Translations under genes and position numbers: made by a program
Shown here: piece after piece, positions 45,106 to 55,500 of the stretch
Numbering within the stretch: position 1 is the stretch's first letter
Layout of the letters: each line of letters starts with the position of its first letter
Notes under the pieces: generated by a model
What the model was told of the DNA's origin: nothing
The model's database searches: none
What the model saw: only the letters and a program-made list of their open reading frames with translations
Assembly: GCA_964351745.1 (NCBI GenBank)
Contig: CAYGPI010000004.1
Location: forward strand, 1-64,000
Origin: CAYNJF01 sp964351745
Lineage (GTDB): Bacteria; Pseudomonadota; Gammaproteobacteria; Berkiellales; Berkiellaceae
Reading direction: 5' to 3'
Length of the DNA: 64,000 nt

Positions 45106-45700
45106 TCATGAGCACAACACTCTAACTCTTAATCTGTAATTTTCAAAATTCTTAAATCCGTATGCTCTGCGCTGGATCAATTTCATCTTCCGATGGAAGC
45201 CTTCGGTGATCCCGTTATTCTTAGTGAATCGCCACATTCTAGCTATCTCGTCTCGCCATTTATACAGGGTTTTACCGAGCTTGATTAGATACTCCAGCTT
45301 AGAGTCCTTGAGTTGCTTTATGAAGTCTAAGAAGACAGGAATAAGTTTCTTTGCTCTTTTAGCTGTAAGTTGTTTTCTTTTGAGCAAGTCGAGGATGCGG
45401 ATTTTAAATTGGTAGAGCGCCTCAATGATAGGGTTGTCTTGTAGGAACTCTCGAAGCTTTGCTCTTTTGTGCTCTGAGAGGTTGTCGGGGGATGTTCTGA
45501 GCATAGCTAAATTTCCTCTTTGATATCGAATATTTTCATTGAATGTGTGATTGGTTTGCATAAAGGCATGCTCAACTAGCCTGACGACATGGAACCTGTC
45601 AGCAACGATCATGGCATTAGGAAAGAATTGTTTAATAAAGCTACGATAGGTTGTACTAAGGTCAATACAGGCTACTTTTACCTTCTCTCTCCCTGGAATA
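45106..45700 (-). pseudogene. ISL3-family transposase, 5'-truncated
   Basis: The minus frame reads REKVKVACIDLSTTYRSFIK, FFPNAMIVADRFHVVRLVEH and, at the end, WRFTKNNGITEGFHRKMKLI, the C-terminal half of an ISL3 transposase with its catalytic acidic residues. The frame fades near 45690-45720 where another coding frame begins on the opposite strand, so the N-terminal half is missing. An ATG at 45612 is internal. I could not identify terminal inverted repeats. Probably an immobile remnant next to attR. Confidence 0.8.
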
Positions 45701-46021
45701 TCAGAGGCTGTAGAGCTTTTACATAAAGCCTGGCTAAAAGAAAGTGAACGTAAAATGGAACATATTGAGATAATTGATACAGCTGAGCATGACGTTTTAA
45801 CAAAACGCTGGGGGGCGTTTGCGCCAACCCATCATTACCACATAGTTGAAAATTTCAGAGACTCAAGGCTATGGAAGTGGCCCAGACGTACCAGTGAATC
45901 CATATGGTACCCTATGAGCAAAGGTTTGCCTTGCGAGGCGTTCGCTTTGCCTGAAACCAATGATCATGCAGTACTTCAATACTATATTCGAAATATTTCA
46001 AAATATGAGGTAAGAGACTAG
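45701..46021 (+). pseudogene. 3' fragment of an unknown gene, cut by the IS remnant
   Basis: The frame is open from about 45701 (SEAVELLHKAWLKESERKME) through ATG 45755 to the stop at 46019. The product continues as a soluble acidic protein (LTKRWGAFAPTHHYHIVENF, then WYPMSKGLPCEAFALPET). Its 5' part appears replaced by the transposase fragment. Family not recognised. No ribosome site precedes ATG 45755. Confidence 0.5.
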
Positions 46022-46064
46022 GTTGTCAATGATTCTGTTGCCCATCTTTTTATAGTAAAAGAAA

Positions 46065-46112
46065 GGGGGTAACAATTATTTAATGGGGTAATTTGGCGTT
46101 GATAATACCCCC
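46065..46112. promoter_or_regulatory. Inverted repeat overlapping the Fic-2 promoter
   Basis: GGGGGTA (46065-46071) and TACCCCC (46106-46112) are inverted arms; a third related GGGGTAA lies between. The right arm is inside the promoter spacer, so a bound protein would block transcription. Confidence 0.45.
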
Positions 46113-46127
46113 TTAATGCCCTATAAT
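46099..46127 (+). promoter_or_regulatory. Sigma-70 promoter of Fic-2
   Basis: TTGATA (46099-46104), 17-base spacer, TATAAT (46122-46127), 37 bases before the Fic ATG at 46165. One of the best promoter matches in the window. Confidence 0.75.
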
Positions 46128-46164
46128 ACCTGTTATGAAGGAATAACATGGATTTAAGCAGTAT

Positions 46165-47223
46165 ATGCACTCTTTTAAAGAGAATTATCTCAACAACTTA
46201 ACTTTTGGTTTAGATGAGCTGACCACTTTGAAAACAATTGGTGAATTCAGAGGTAAGCAAGAGCTTTATTACCAGCAAACACCAGAAGCATTGGCAAGCC
46301 TACAAAAGGCATCGATGATCGAGTCAAGTGAATCCTCCAATAGGATTGAAGGGGTTATCGCCCCTCACTATCGCATTGAAAAACTTGTACTAAAAAATAC
46401 TGAACCCAAAAATAGATCTGAGCAAGAAATTGCTGGATACAGAGACGCATTATCTTTGATCCATGAATCCAGTGAGCACATGCCTTTTTCAGTAAACGTT
46501 ATATTGCAACTGCATTCCATGCTTTACCGTTTTCATGCGGCCAAAGGAGGGCATTGGAAATTAACTGATAATGAAATCATAGAAAAATTGCCAGATGGGT
46601 CAAAGCGTATCAGATTTAAACCAACATCGGCAGTTGCTACGCCACAAGCAATGGAAGATTTGGCAGATGGTTTTAAGAATGCCAAAGAAAAAAATGATTT
46701 AGAATCATTGGTTATCATTCCATTAGCTATTTTAGATTTTTTGTGCATTCATCCTTTTAGGGATGGCAATGGTAGAACGGCACGATTAATCACTCTTTTA
46801 TTGCTTTACCATTTTAATTATCAAGTTGGAAAATATATTAGCTTGGAACGTATTATTGAAGAGAGTAAAGAAACTTATTATGAATGTTTAGGTGCTAGCT
46901 CTGTCGGCTGGCATGAAGGCAAACATGACGTGCATCCTTGGTTAAATTATTTTTGGGGTATGCTGTTAGCAGCTTATCAAGAGTTTGAAGAGAGGGTTGG
47001 TACGATTAAAAAGGGGAAAGGATTTAAGACAGAACAGGTTATTCTAGCCGTCGAGAAGAAAATTGGGATTTTCACTATTGCTGATATTGAGCAAGCCTGC
47101 CCTGGTGTGAGCAGAGAAATGATCAGAAAAGTACTACGTGAACTAAGAGATGAAGGGAAAATAAAAGCCATTGGGACTGGGCGCGGGGCAAAGTGGGTAA
47201 AAAATGAACATATATCAACTTAA
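46165..47223 (+). CDS. Fic-family protein (AMP transferase), 352 aa
   Basis: Second Fic enzyme of the window, only distantly like the first. The inhibitory motif SSESSNRIEG lies near residue 55 (class II). The active loop HPFRDGNGRTAR near 195 is complete. The C-terminal winged helix (VSREMIRKVLRELRDEGKI) suggests DNA binding and self-regulation at the inverted repeat over its promoter. Expected reaction: AMPylation of a protein target. It opens a run of five plus-strand genes that otherwise encode small-molecule-modifying enzymes. Confidence 0.92.
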   Translation: MHSFKENYLNNLTFGLDELTTLKTIGEFRGKQELYYQQTPEALASLQKASMIESSESSNRIEGVIAPHYRIEKLVLKNTEPKNRSEQEIAGYRDALSLIHESSEHMPFSVNVILQLHSMLYRFHAAKGGHWKLTDNEIIEKLPDGSKRIRFKPTSAVATPQAMEDLADGFKNAKEKNDLESLVIIPLAILDFLCIHPFRDGNGRTARLITLLLLYHFNYQVGKYISLERIIEESKETYYECLGASSVGWHEGKHDVHPWLNYFWGMLLAAYQEFEERVGTIKKGKGFKTEQVILAVEKKIGIFTIADIEQACPGVSREMIRKVLRELRDEGKIKAIGTGRGAKWVKNEHIST

Positions 47224-47242
47224 TGAAATCTAAACACCCAAT

Positions 47243-48133
47243 ATGACTGATAATCTAGAATATTATAAACAACGCTTAAAAATTAAGCAGGCAACTTTTT
47301 CAAAGATAGACCATGATGATGCTATGGTGGCTGTTGTCTATGAGGTTTGTCTGCTTTCTGGCAAAAAATATATATTAAAAATATGCCCAAAAGAACGGCA
47401 TTACTTTAGAGAAATTTATTGCCTTAAGAAATTGAGTCGTGTTACAGCTGTCCCCAATATTATTGATATTGTTGATCCAGATGAGAAACATCATGGTGCC
47501 ATATTGATGGAGTATTTATCTGGAAATTTAATAAGAAGGGGTGGCTTGACGACTAGATTAGCGCATGACATTGGTTTTAATTTAGCCAAGTTCCACGAAA
47601 TATCAGTGAAGGGGTATGGTGATCTATTAGACTCCTCTGAGTTAAACTCTGATCCTGAAAAATATTGGTTGAAAAAATTTAATGAAAGCATTGGTGAGTG
47701 TCAGGGCCCCATAAATAGTGATTTAATAGAACAAGTACTTTCTTTTACCAATGAAAATATTTATTTATTAAAAAAATCTGATGGCCCATGTATTGCGCAT
47801 CGCGATTTTAGACCAGGTAATATTATTGTTAATCAGAACAAACTCAGTGGCATCATTGATTGGGCTTCTGCACGCGCAGGATTTGCACAAGAAGATTTTC
47901 AATCTTTTGAAGAAAAAGAATGGTCTAACAGTTCAGATGTGAATGCCGCCTTTCTTAAAGGGTATGCAGATGTGCGTCCAGTACCTGATTATAAAGAGAT
48001 GTTTCCTTTACTAAGGCTTGAGAGAGCGCTTGGATTAGTTGGGTATACCTTAAAAATAAGTACTTGGAATGGAATTCATTCAAAGCTATTCAAAGAAAAT
48101 CTTAACTATATAGAAATACTAACGAAGCAATAG
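47243..48133 (+). CDS. APH-family phosphotransferase
   Basis: Kinase-fold protein of 296 residues. N-lobe Lys in KKYILKICPK, hinge region ILMEYLSGNL, catalytic loop CIAHRDFRPGNIIV (HxDxxxxN) and metal-binding GIIDWASA are all intact. It belongs with aminoglycoside phosphotransferase/choline kinase-like enzymes and would phosphorylate a small molecule with ATP or GTP. It starts 19 bases after the Fic stop and ends 11 before an AadA-like gene, so the genes are probably one transcription unit. Confidence 0.85.
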   Translation: MTDNLEYYKQRLKIKQATFSKIDHDDAMVAVVYEVCLLSGKKYILKICPKERHYFREIYCLKKLSRVTAVPNIIDIVDPDEKHHGAILMEYLSGNLIRRGGLTTRLAHDIGFNLAKFHEISVKGYGDLLDSSELNSDPEKYWLKKFNESIGECQGPINSDLIEQVLSFTNENIYLLKKSDGPCIAHRDFRPGNIIVNQNKLSGIIDWASARAGFAQEDFQSFEEKEWSNSSDVNAAFLKGYADVRPVPDYKEMFPLLRLERALGLVGYTLKISTWNGIHSKLFKENLNYIEILTKQ

Positions 48134-48144
48134 GTTATGACTTT

Positions 48145-48960
48145 ATGTCAAATATAGAAAAGCAGATAGAGCAATGCCTTCATTTGTTAAAGCAAGTCAT
48201 GCCCCATGATCTATTGGGGGTGTATTTATATGGCTCGGCTGTCAAAGGTGGATTGCAAAAATATAGTGATATCGATTTATTCGTTGTATCAAAGCGACCA
48301 ACTACCCAAGAAGAGAAAAAGCAGTTAGCATCTAGCTTACTTAAAATTTCGGGTGTCTATATGAAAGATGCTAAACCACCTGTTGAACTAACGATTGTTG
48401 TTAAATCTGATGTAAATCCTTGGCACTTTCCCCCTCAATTTGACTTTCAATACGGAGATTGGTTGCGCGACGAATTTGAAAGTGGCAATATTGAGCCTTG
48501 GGAATCTAAAGTCATGCCAGATCTTGCCATACTCATGACGCAAGTTTTATTATCAAGTCAAATTCTTATAGGGCCAGAGCCTGCTCAAATAGTGCCACAG
48601 GTTCCTTATCCAGATTTCATCCATGCTATGGTGGATGAGTTGCCCAGTCTTGTCGCTAGCCTTGATTCTGATACACGAAATGTCATATTAACCTTAGCTA
48701 GAATATGGTGTACCTTAGAAACAGATACGATTCATTCTAAACCAGAATCAGCAAGCTGGGCAATTTCACATTTGCCTAATGAGTATCATTTGGTGTTGCA
48801 ACGAGCAAAAAATATTTATGAAGGTAAAGTAGACGAGCACTGGGATGATCTGAAAAGGCTTGTTAACCCCTGTGTCAACTTTATAGTGATTAAGATTAAG
48901 GAAATAACATCTAAAAATGAACTCGCTGGGCATGGAGACAAAGTAATTAAACTAAACTAA
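48145..48960 (+). CDS. AadA-like aminoglycoside nucleotidyltransferase
   Basis: Protein of 271 residues closely following ANT(3'')/(9) AadA layout. The nucleotidyltransferase motif LYGSAVKGGLQKYSDIDLFV (Gly-Ser and Asp-x-Asp metal ligands) is followed by VELTIVVKSDVNPWHFP, QYGDWLRDE, LAILMTQV and the C-terminal helical domain with NVILTLARIW and ASWAISHLP. These enzymes adenylylate streptomycin/spectinomycin hydroxyls. Length and intact catalytic residues suggest activity, but the true substrate is unproven. Codon use resembles the neighbours, so it is not an obvious cassette gene and no attC site is seen. Confidence 0.88.
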   Translation: MSNIEKQIEQCLHLLKQVMPHDLLGVYLYGSAVKGGLQKYSDIDLFVVSKRPTTQEEKKQLASSLLKISGVYMKDAKPPVELTIVVKSDVNPWHFPPQFDFQYGDWLRDEFESGNIEPWESKVMPDLAILMTQVLLSSQILIGPEPAQIVPQVPYPDFIHAMVDELPSLVASLDSDTRNVILTLARIWCTLETDTIHSKPESASWAISHLPNEYHLVLQRAKNIYEGKVDEHWDDLKRLVNPCVNFIVIKIKEITSKNELAGHGDKVIKLN

Positions 48961-49015
48961 GCAAATATAAGCAAGGCATGCGTGCACAAATATCTTAAGC
49001 ATGGTGGAGTAGGCA

Positions 49016-49531
49016 TTGAATACTAATTTGACTATTAAAAATCTAAGTTCAGATGATATCTTAACTATCGTTGATGCGTTTGCCAAATCTAACTGGACAG
49101 AAAAGCCAGCTAGTCTTTTTGAGAAATATTTAGAAGAGCAAGATAGAGAAGAGCGAGTTGTTTGGGTGGCATACTCTGGTAATAAATTCACGGGTTATGT
49201 TACTTTGAAATGGCAGTCTTTGTATCAGCCTTTTCTTCAAAAGAGCATTCCTGAAATAGTTGATTTAAACGTACTGCCAGAATTCAGAAAACGAGGGATT
49301 GCTTCTAGCCTACTAGATAAGTGCGAAGCCATGGCGGCAACACAATCTACAGCGGTAGGCATTGGCGTTGGTTTATACCCAGACTATGGTTCAGCTCAGA
49401 AGCTTTATGTGAAACGTGGATTTGTACCTGATGGTAAAGGTGCGACTTATCACTACGATTCTGTGACACCTGGTGAGAAATATGTGCTTGATGATGACTT
49501 AATCATTTGGTTCACGAAAAAATTAGTTTAA
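49016..49531 (+). CDS. GNAT-family N-acetyltransferase
   Basis: Protein of 171 residues with the GNAT core: VVWVAYSGNKFTGYVTL beta strands and acetyl-CoA pyrophosphate-binding loop RKRGIASSLL (Q/RxxGxA). The end carries AQKLYVKRGF typical of motif B. The start is TTG with GGAG six bases upstream. Between two kinase-fold enzymes and after an AadA-like gene, it may acetylate an amino compound; no substrate can be assigned. Confidence 0.87.
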   Translation: MNTNLTIKNLSSDDILTIVDAFAKSNWTEKPASLFEKYLEEQDREERVVWVAYSGNKFTGYVTLKWQSLYQPFLQKSIPEIVDLNVLPEFRKRGIASSLLDKCEAMAATQSTAVGIGVGLYPDYGSAQKLYVKRGFVPDGKGATYHYDSVTPGEKYVLDDDLIIWFTKKLV

Positions 49532-49557
49532 CTGTACACTTAAGATGACATGTAGCA

Positions 49558-50499
49558 ATGAAAAGCATAGAATTATTTCAAACAAAAGAAGAATATTGCT
49601 CAAAAAAAAGTGATAGCTCATTCTGGAATCCATATATGACTGAGCTATTAGAGCAAAACAATATAAAACAATCTTTAGAAAATATTAAGCCAGGCTTTAA
49701 CAGCACCTATCCAGTTTTTGTCTTAGATGATTTGGTCATTAAGTTTTTCTGTCAACGTAAAAACTGGCAGAAGGTGTATCAAAAAGAATGTGCGGTTCAC
49801 CAACTTTTGGCGCAGAGCCAAGATATACTTGCTCCCAGAATTCTTGCTCATGGCCAAGAAGGTCAAGATGCTCATTCATGGGCCTATATCATTTCAACAC
49901 GTATCTCAGGTGATTCATGGTTGCATTCAGAACCATCAAGAGATCAGCAAATGACAGTTTTCTCTGAACTGGGAGAGCAACTTAAATTAATCCATGCTTT
50001 GCCTGCTGAGAATGCTTTGATTGAAAAGTTTAGTCATTTTGATCATCTAGATATCAAGGCATCAGCGCAGAAAAGCTCTTTGCCAAAGCATCTTATTGGT
50101 CAAATTGATGATTTCTTGTTGGGTTTGCCGCCTTTTGATAGCGTCCTTGTCAATAGTGACATAGTGCTCATGCATATTTTTACCAACAAAGGGCATCTAA
50201 GCGGCATTATTGATTGGGGGGATGCAGCCATGACTGATAGGCACTATGAGTTGGGTAAACTTTGTTTAGAGCTTCCAGGCGATAAAGAATTGCTCAAAAT
50301 TTTGCTAGAGGCTTCTAATTGGCCAGTCACTGAGCATTTTGCTCATCAAGCACTTGGTATGGCACTTTATCGGCAAGCTGTAGGTTTGACCCAGCATAGT
50401 ACCTTCGATACTTTTCATAAGTTGCCTGCAGCAATCAAAGATTTTCAAACTGTTAATACACTAGCTGAACTATCGAAAATTTTATTTGAGGTTGATTAA
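49558..50499 (+). CDS. APH-family phosphotransferase (second)
   Basis: Kinase-fold protein of 313 residues, with KF in the N-lobe (VIKFF), STRISGDSW in the hinge and a variant catalytic loop VNSDIVLMHIFT: Asp is kept, the preceding His is Asn, and the metal-ligand Asn is His. The His at that position occurs in some macrolide- and hygromycin-type kinases. GIIDWGDAAMTD is intact. Last gene of the five-gene run. Substrate unknown. Confidence 0.82.
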   Translation: MKSIELFQTKEEYCSKKSDSSFWNPYMTELLEQNNIKQSLENIKPGFNSTYPVFVLDDLVIKFFCQRKNWQKVYQKECAVHQLLAQSQDILAPRILAHGQEGQDAHSWAYIISTRISGDSWLHSEPSRDQQMTVFSELGEQLKLIHALPAENALIEKFSHFDHLDIKASAQKSSLPKHLIGQIDDFLLGLPPFDSVLVNSDIVLMHIFTNKGHLSGIIDWGDAAMTDRHYELGKLCLELPGDKELLKILLEASNWPVTEHFAHQALGMALYRQAVGLTQHSTFDTFHKLPAAIKDFQTVNTLAELSKILFEVD

Positions 50500-50589
50500 T
50501 GACGCAGATAAGATGTGTAAATTAAAAATATGACAGGGTTGTTTTTTAAGGGTTAAAAGTTCATGTATTAAATCTAGCTGATGTTAAAA

Positions 50590-50621
50590 AGCCTGTGGCC
50601 ATCTTTTGACGCCCACAGGCT
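50590..50621 (-). terminator. Rho-independent terminator of the secreted-protein gene
   Basis: On the minus strand AGCCTGTGG arms pair across a 14-base loop and are followed by TTTTT. It lies just after the stop of the gene at 50644-51183. Confidence 0.75.
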
Positions 50622-50643
50622 CTGAGTAAGATTAAAGCTTAAG

Positions 50644-51183
50644 CTAGTCTATAAGCATGCTATTCAGTGCTTCACTTATCATTTCAGATGGTATCTTTTC
50701 TGAATTATAAGAAATAGGTCCAAACCCAATATGAGAAGGTTTCTTATTGAACACAATAACATAAGATTTTTCGCCCACTGTCACAGCTTTTATAACTTGA
50801 AATTCAGAGTCACTAACTTCATCAATAAGACTCAAGACCTTTTCGTTGACATGGCTGGGCTCAATCATTTTTGATGGATTATTTAGATTATGGATAGTCT
50901 TGACAAGCTCTACAAGCTTTTCATCGCTTTCAACTTTGTCTACTTCTAAGAAGGTAAGGCTCGCTCTAAGAGAGCTCTCAACGTACATGCTAACTTCACC
51001 ACCTAACATTTGAGATTTTCCGTAATTCTCAAATCCATCAGGGATAGGTAAAGAGAAATCACCAGATACATACATCTCTGTAGGAAAGTGACTGTTGTTA
51101 TTTTCAGCATAAGATAAGGCTGGCAACATCATCAGGCAAATGAATAACCCTTGAATATGTTTTAAAAAAATTGATGATTTCAT
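50644..51183 (-). CDS. Secreted protein of unknown function, 179 aa
   Basis: A signal peptide covers about residues 1-26 (hydrophobic LFICLMMLPALSYA, cleavage before ENN). The mature part is a small beta-rich soluble protein with no recognised domain. Expected in the periplasm or outside. Its ATG follows AGGAGA-like CTCCTAAG read on the minus strand. Monocistronic, divergent from the RND operon. Confidence 0.75.
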   Translation of the reverse strand: MKSSIFLKHIQGLFICLMMLPALSYAENNNSHFPTEMYVSGDFSLPIPDGFENYGKSQMLGGEVSMYVESSLRASLTFLEVDKVESDEKLVELVKTIHNLNNPSKMIEPSHVNEKVLSLIDEVSDSEFQVIKAVTVGEKSYVIVFNKKPSHIGFGPISYNSEKIPSEMISEALNSMLID

Positions 51184-51475
51184 TTCAGTTCTCCTAAGGA
51201 AAGATGGTCTATAAATTTTAAGGTTAGTAACTCACGTATAATTGTAGGTCAGTTTTGGACTTTTGTGCAGCATCCAGTGTATAAATTTTCTTGATCCTGC
51301 GAATTAGAACGGATGTAAGCGTTTTATTGCAGTCAGAACTTCTTTGGCATGTCGTATGCATTGGGTATGCCTGATCTGTGTGTTATTAGTTAAAAACCTT
51401 AGATGCTTTCTAGGCTATCATCCCATAACGTATCGTAATAAGATTAGTGAAAGAATACTTGTGTAAGGATTAACA

Positions 51476-52546
51476 GTGGGTAAGTGGATAGCGACTTTAT
51501 TGATTCTAGCCGCCACCATCGGTGGCATGTACTACTTTAACCATTATCAAAATACGAATTTAGAACAGCAGGCATCTCAAACTCTACAAGTTCAGGTTTT
51601 TCCTGTCGCATCCTACACGATTCATGATGAGATTGAAGCTCTTGGAACGGCTTTTGCCAATGAGGCGGTTGATGTTACTGCAAACTCAACAGATAAGCTG
51701 ATTGAAATTAAATTTGAAGATGGTCAAAAGGTAAAGCAAGGCGATATCTTGGCTATTTTAGATCAAGCTGAGGAGCAGGCTCAATTGGGAGCAGCTAGAT
51801 CCCAGGTTGAAGAGAACGAGCGAGAGTTAAAAAGGCTCTCAAATCTATTGAAGAGTAATGCAGCTGCAAAAAATGAATATGATGCTCGACAAACTCTGCT
51901 AATCATAAGCAAAAGTCGAGTTGATGAAATTCAAGCTCGTATTAATGATAAAATTATACAAGCACCATTTGATGGTGTTTTAGGCTTAAGGAAAGTCAGT
52001 GTTGGCTCGTTGGTTGAGCCTGGTAGCTTAATTACAACGATAGATGATATCAGTCAGATTAAATTAGACTTTTCAGTGCCATCCGTTTTTTTAGATGTCG
52101 TTCATGAAGGACTACCAATTGAAGCACAGTCAAACGCTATTAATAAGATATTTCGTGGGAAAATTACAAAAATTAGCTCTAGAGTTAATCCTATAACACG
52201 CTCTGTTGTTGTTCGTGCAATCTTACCAAATCCTGAAGAAATCCTAAAGCCAGGCTTGTTGCTAAGCGTTACTTTGTTTAGGAATAAAAGAGAAGCTTTG
52301 ATGATCCCCGAGGAGTCTTTGATTCAGTTGCAAAACAAAAGTTTTGTCTATGTAACAGAAAATAACATGGTTGTACAAAAGGAAATTCAAATAGGAAAAC
52401 AAATGGCGGGATGGGTTGAAGTCACCGGTGGATTAAACTCTGGTGACCAGGTGATGACACGAGGGCAGATCCGAACAAGGCCAGGCCAAGAAGTGACGAT
52501 TGAAATTCTAGAAAAGCAACCACAATTGAGAGAAATGTCAGAATGA
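51476..52546 (+). CDS. RND efflux periplasmic adaptor
   Basis: Membrane-fusion protein of 356 residues. An N-terminal anchor (ATLLILAATIGGMYYF) precedes the lipoyl domain (KLIEIKFEDGQKVKQGDILA), a coiled-coil hairpin, the second lipoyl half (IQAPFDGVLGLRKVSVG) and the beta-barrel domain. It has the MexH/AcrA-like layout and joins the pump to an outer-membrane channel. The start is GTG with AAGGAT six bases upstream. Its stop overlaps the pump ATG, so both are made together. No regulator gene lies beside it. Confidence 0.9.
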   Translation: MGKWIATLLILAATIGGMYYFNHYQNTNLEQQASQTLQVQVFPVASYTIHDEIEALGTAFANEAVDVTANSTDKLIEIKFEDGQKVKQGDILAILDQAEEQAQLGAARSQVEENERELKRLSNLLKSNAAAKNEYDARQTLLIISKSRVDEIQARINDKIIQAPFDGVLGLRKVSVGSLVEPGSLITTIDDISQIKLDFSVPSVFLDVVHEGLPIEAQSNAINKIFRGKITKISSRVNPITRSVVVRAILPNPEEILKPGLLLSVTLFRNKREALMIPEESLIQLQNKSFVYVTENNMVVQKEIQIGKQMAGWVEVTGGLNSGDQVMTRGQIRTRPGQEVTIEILEKQPQLREMSE

Positions 52547-55500
52547 TGATTTCAGACTACTCAATTAAAAGACCTGTATTTGCGGCAGTGATGAGTCTTC
52601 TTATTATTGTTTTTGGTGTTGTTTCGTTCTTAAAGTTGCCTTTGAGAGAATATCCAGACACAGATCCCCCAGTGGTCTCTATTACAACGAAATACCAGGG
52701 CGCCTCAGCTAGTATTGTTGAAACAAGAATAACACAGCTTTTAGAAGATAGAGTTGCAGGGATAGAAGGCGTTCGGTTCATTTCAAGCAGCAGCCAAGAT
52801 GGTCGCTCTCAGATTAGCATTGAGTTTGATATCTCAAGAAATATAGATGACGCTACCAACGATGTTCGAGATCGAGTATCTGGGGTTATCAATAATTTGC
52901 CCAATGAAGCAGATCCACCAGAGATAGAAAAAGCAAGCTCTGATGATGATGTCATTATATGGTTGAACTTTAATAGTAAAAATATGTCTGTGATGGAAAT
53001 AACAGATTATGCTCGAAGATACTTGCAAGATCAGTTTTCAGCATTAGATGGTGTTGCTCGGGTTCGCATTGGTGGCTCCAAAGAAAAAGCCATGAGAATT
53101 TGGCTAGACAGAAAAGAGTTGGCAGCACGAGCTTTGACAGTTGGAGATATTGAGCAGGCTCTATTAAGAGAGAATGTTGAATTACCGGCAGGACAAATAC
53201 AGTCCATCATGAAAGATTTCACTGTAAGAGTTGATAGAGCTTATAATACTCCTCAAGATTTTGAGAAATTGGTCATCGTTCAAGGGGAAGAGGGTTACCT
53301 AGTAAGGTTAGGCGATGTTGCAAGAGTAAAGATTGCACCAGTAGAAGAGCGAGGCTTTTTTAGAGGCAATGGCGAGCCGATGGTTGGCATAGGAATCATT
53401 AAGCAGTCTACAGCTAACACTTTAGACGTCGCCAATCGTGTAAAAGCAAAAATGAAAGTCGTGAATCAGCAGTTGCCAGAAGGGATGACTCTCGACCAAA
53501 GCTATGATACTAGTATTTTTATACAGAACTCAATTGATGAAGTATACAAGACACTTTTTATCGCTATTACTTTAGTCATTTTAGTTATTTACCTGTTTTT
53601 AGGTAATGTCCGAGCGATGCTTATACCTGCGGTTACAGTGCCTGTGTCCTTAATTGCGACGTTTATTATTCTTTGGATTTTTGGTTATACCATCAATTTA
53701 CTCACGCTCTTAGCATTAGTCTTAGCGATTGGCTTGATTGTGGATGATGCTATTGTCGTTCTAGAAAATATACATCGACGTCTAGAGAAAGGCGAGCCTC
53801 CACTTTTAGCTGCTTTTAGAGGCGGTCGTCAAGTCGGCTTTGCTGTGATTGCGACGACTTTGGTTCTTGTGGCTGTTTTTATTCCAATCACCTTTTTAGA
53901 GGGTGATGTTGGAAGGTTGTTCTCTGAATTTGCTGTCGCCATGGTCGCAGCAGTTATCTTTTCTAGCTTCGTTGCGTTAACACTATGCACAGCGTTAGCA
54001 TCAAGAATCATGAAACAACATGCGAAAAAAAATATTTTAAGTGTCTATCTTGATAAAGTGATAGAAAAAACAACAGCCTGTTACTCATCTTCCCTGAAAT
54101 TCCTATTGTCACATCCGATGATTGTTGTGATCAGCTTTGTTGTTATTATTGGTTCAACAGTGCTTATTTTAAAGAAAGTTCCTGGAGAGTTTGTACCTAA
54201 AGAAGATCGGGGTGTCATTTTTATGATTGTCTCTGCGCCAGAAGGTTCATCCTATGAATTTACCTCTTCTTACATGGAAGAAATAGAAGCAAGGCTAATG
54301 CCCTTTGTTGATAGCCAAGAATTTCATCGATTACTGATACGTGCTCCCAGATCACTCAGTAGTACTCAAAATTTTAGTGGTGGTATTGGTATCATTGTTC
54401 TTAAGCATTGGGACACCGGTCGAAAGCCAGTTTGGCACTACGTGAGTGAAATACGAAGACTGACGCAAGATTTATCTGGTGTCAAAATTTTTCCAGTGGT
54501 AAGACAAGGCTTATCTCGAGGGTTAGGCAAACCAGTTGAGTTTGTTTTAGGTGGATCAAGTTATGAGGAATTGGCCAAATGGCGCGATATTCTTCTTGAA
54601 AAGGCAAGCGAGAATCCCAACTTGTTAGAGCTTGATCATGATTACAAAGAAACGAAGCCTCAAGTAGCTATTCGAATTGAAAAAGATAGGGCTGGGGATT
54701 TAGGTGTTTCACTCATTGATATTAATAAAACACTTGAAACTATGTTGGGCTCAAGACACGTCACCACTTTTATAGAGCGTGGCGAAGAATATGACGTGAT
54801 TCTTGAAGGTGAAAGTAGCCTCCAAAAAACAGCTTTAGATATGAAAAACATATATGTTCGATCAAATAAGTCAGAGACACTCATTCCATTATCGAATCTT
54901 ATTACCTATCGCGACTTCGCAGATGCTGCGAGTTTAAATAGGTATAATAGACTTCGTAGTATTACGATTGAGGCAAATTTAGCAGAAGGCTACTCTTTGG
55001 AGGAAGCACTTATTTATTTAAATGCACTCGCTAAAGAGCATTTACCAAGTGACGCTATCATTAACTACAAAGGGCAGTCTCTCGACTACACGGAAACAGG
55101 ATCATCCATTTATTTTATTTTCCTGCTTTCTCTTGTGATTGTGTATTTAGTGATGGCTGCTTTGTTTGAGAGCTTTGTTCATCCATTTGTTATCATGTTT
55201 TCAGTGCCCTTAGCCGTGTTTGGGGCGCTCGTTGGATTATGGTTAACAGGACAAACTCTAAATATTTATAGTCAAATTGGTTTGATTATGCTTGTAGGTT
55301 TAGCTGCAAAAAATGGGATCCTCATTGTGGAATTCATTAATCAGTTACGTGATCAAGGTGTGGCTTTTAAAGATGCCATCATAGAGGCTACTCAGATTCG
55401 ATTTCGACCAATCGTGATGACGGCTATTACCACTATCATGGGCTCATTACCCCTCATTTATTCCATGGGAGCAGGTAAAGAAACAAGGTATGTTTTAGGT

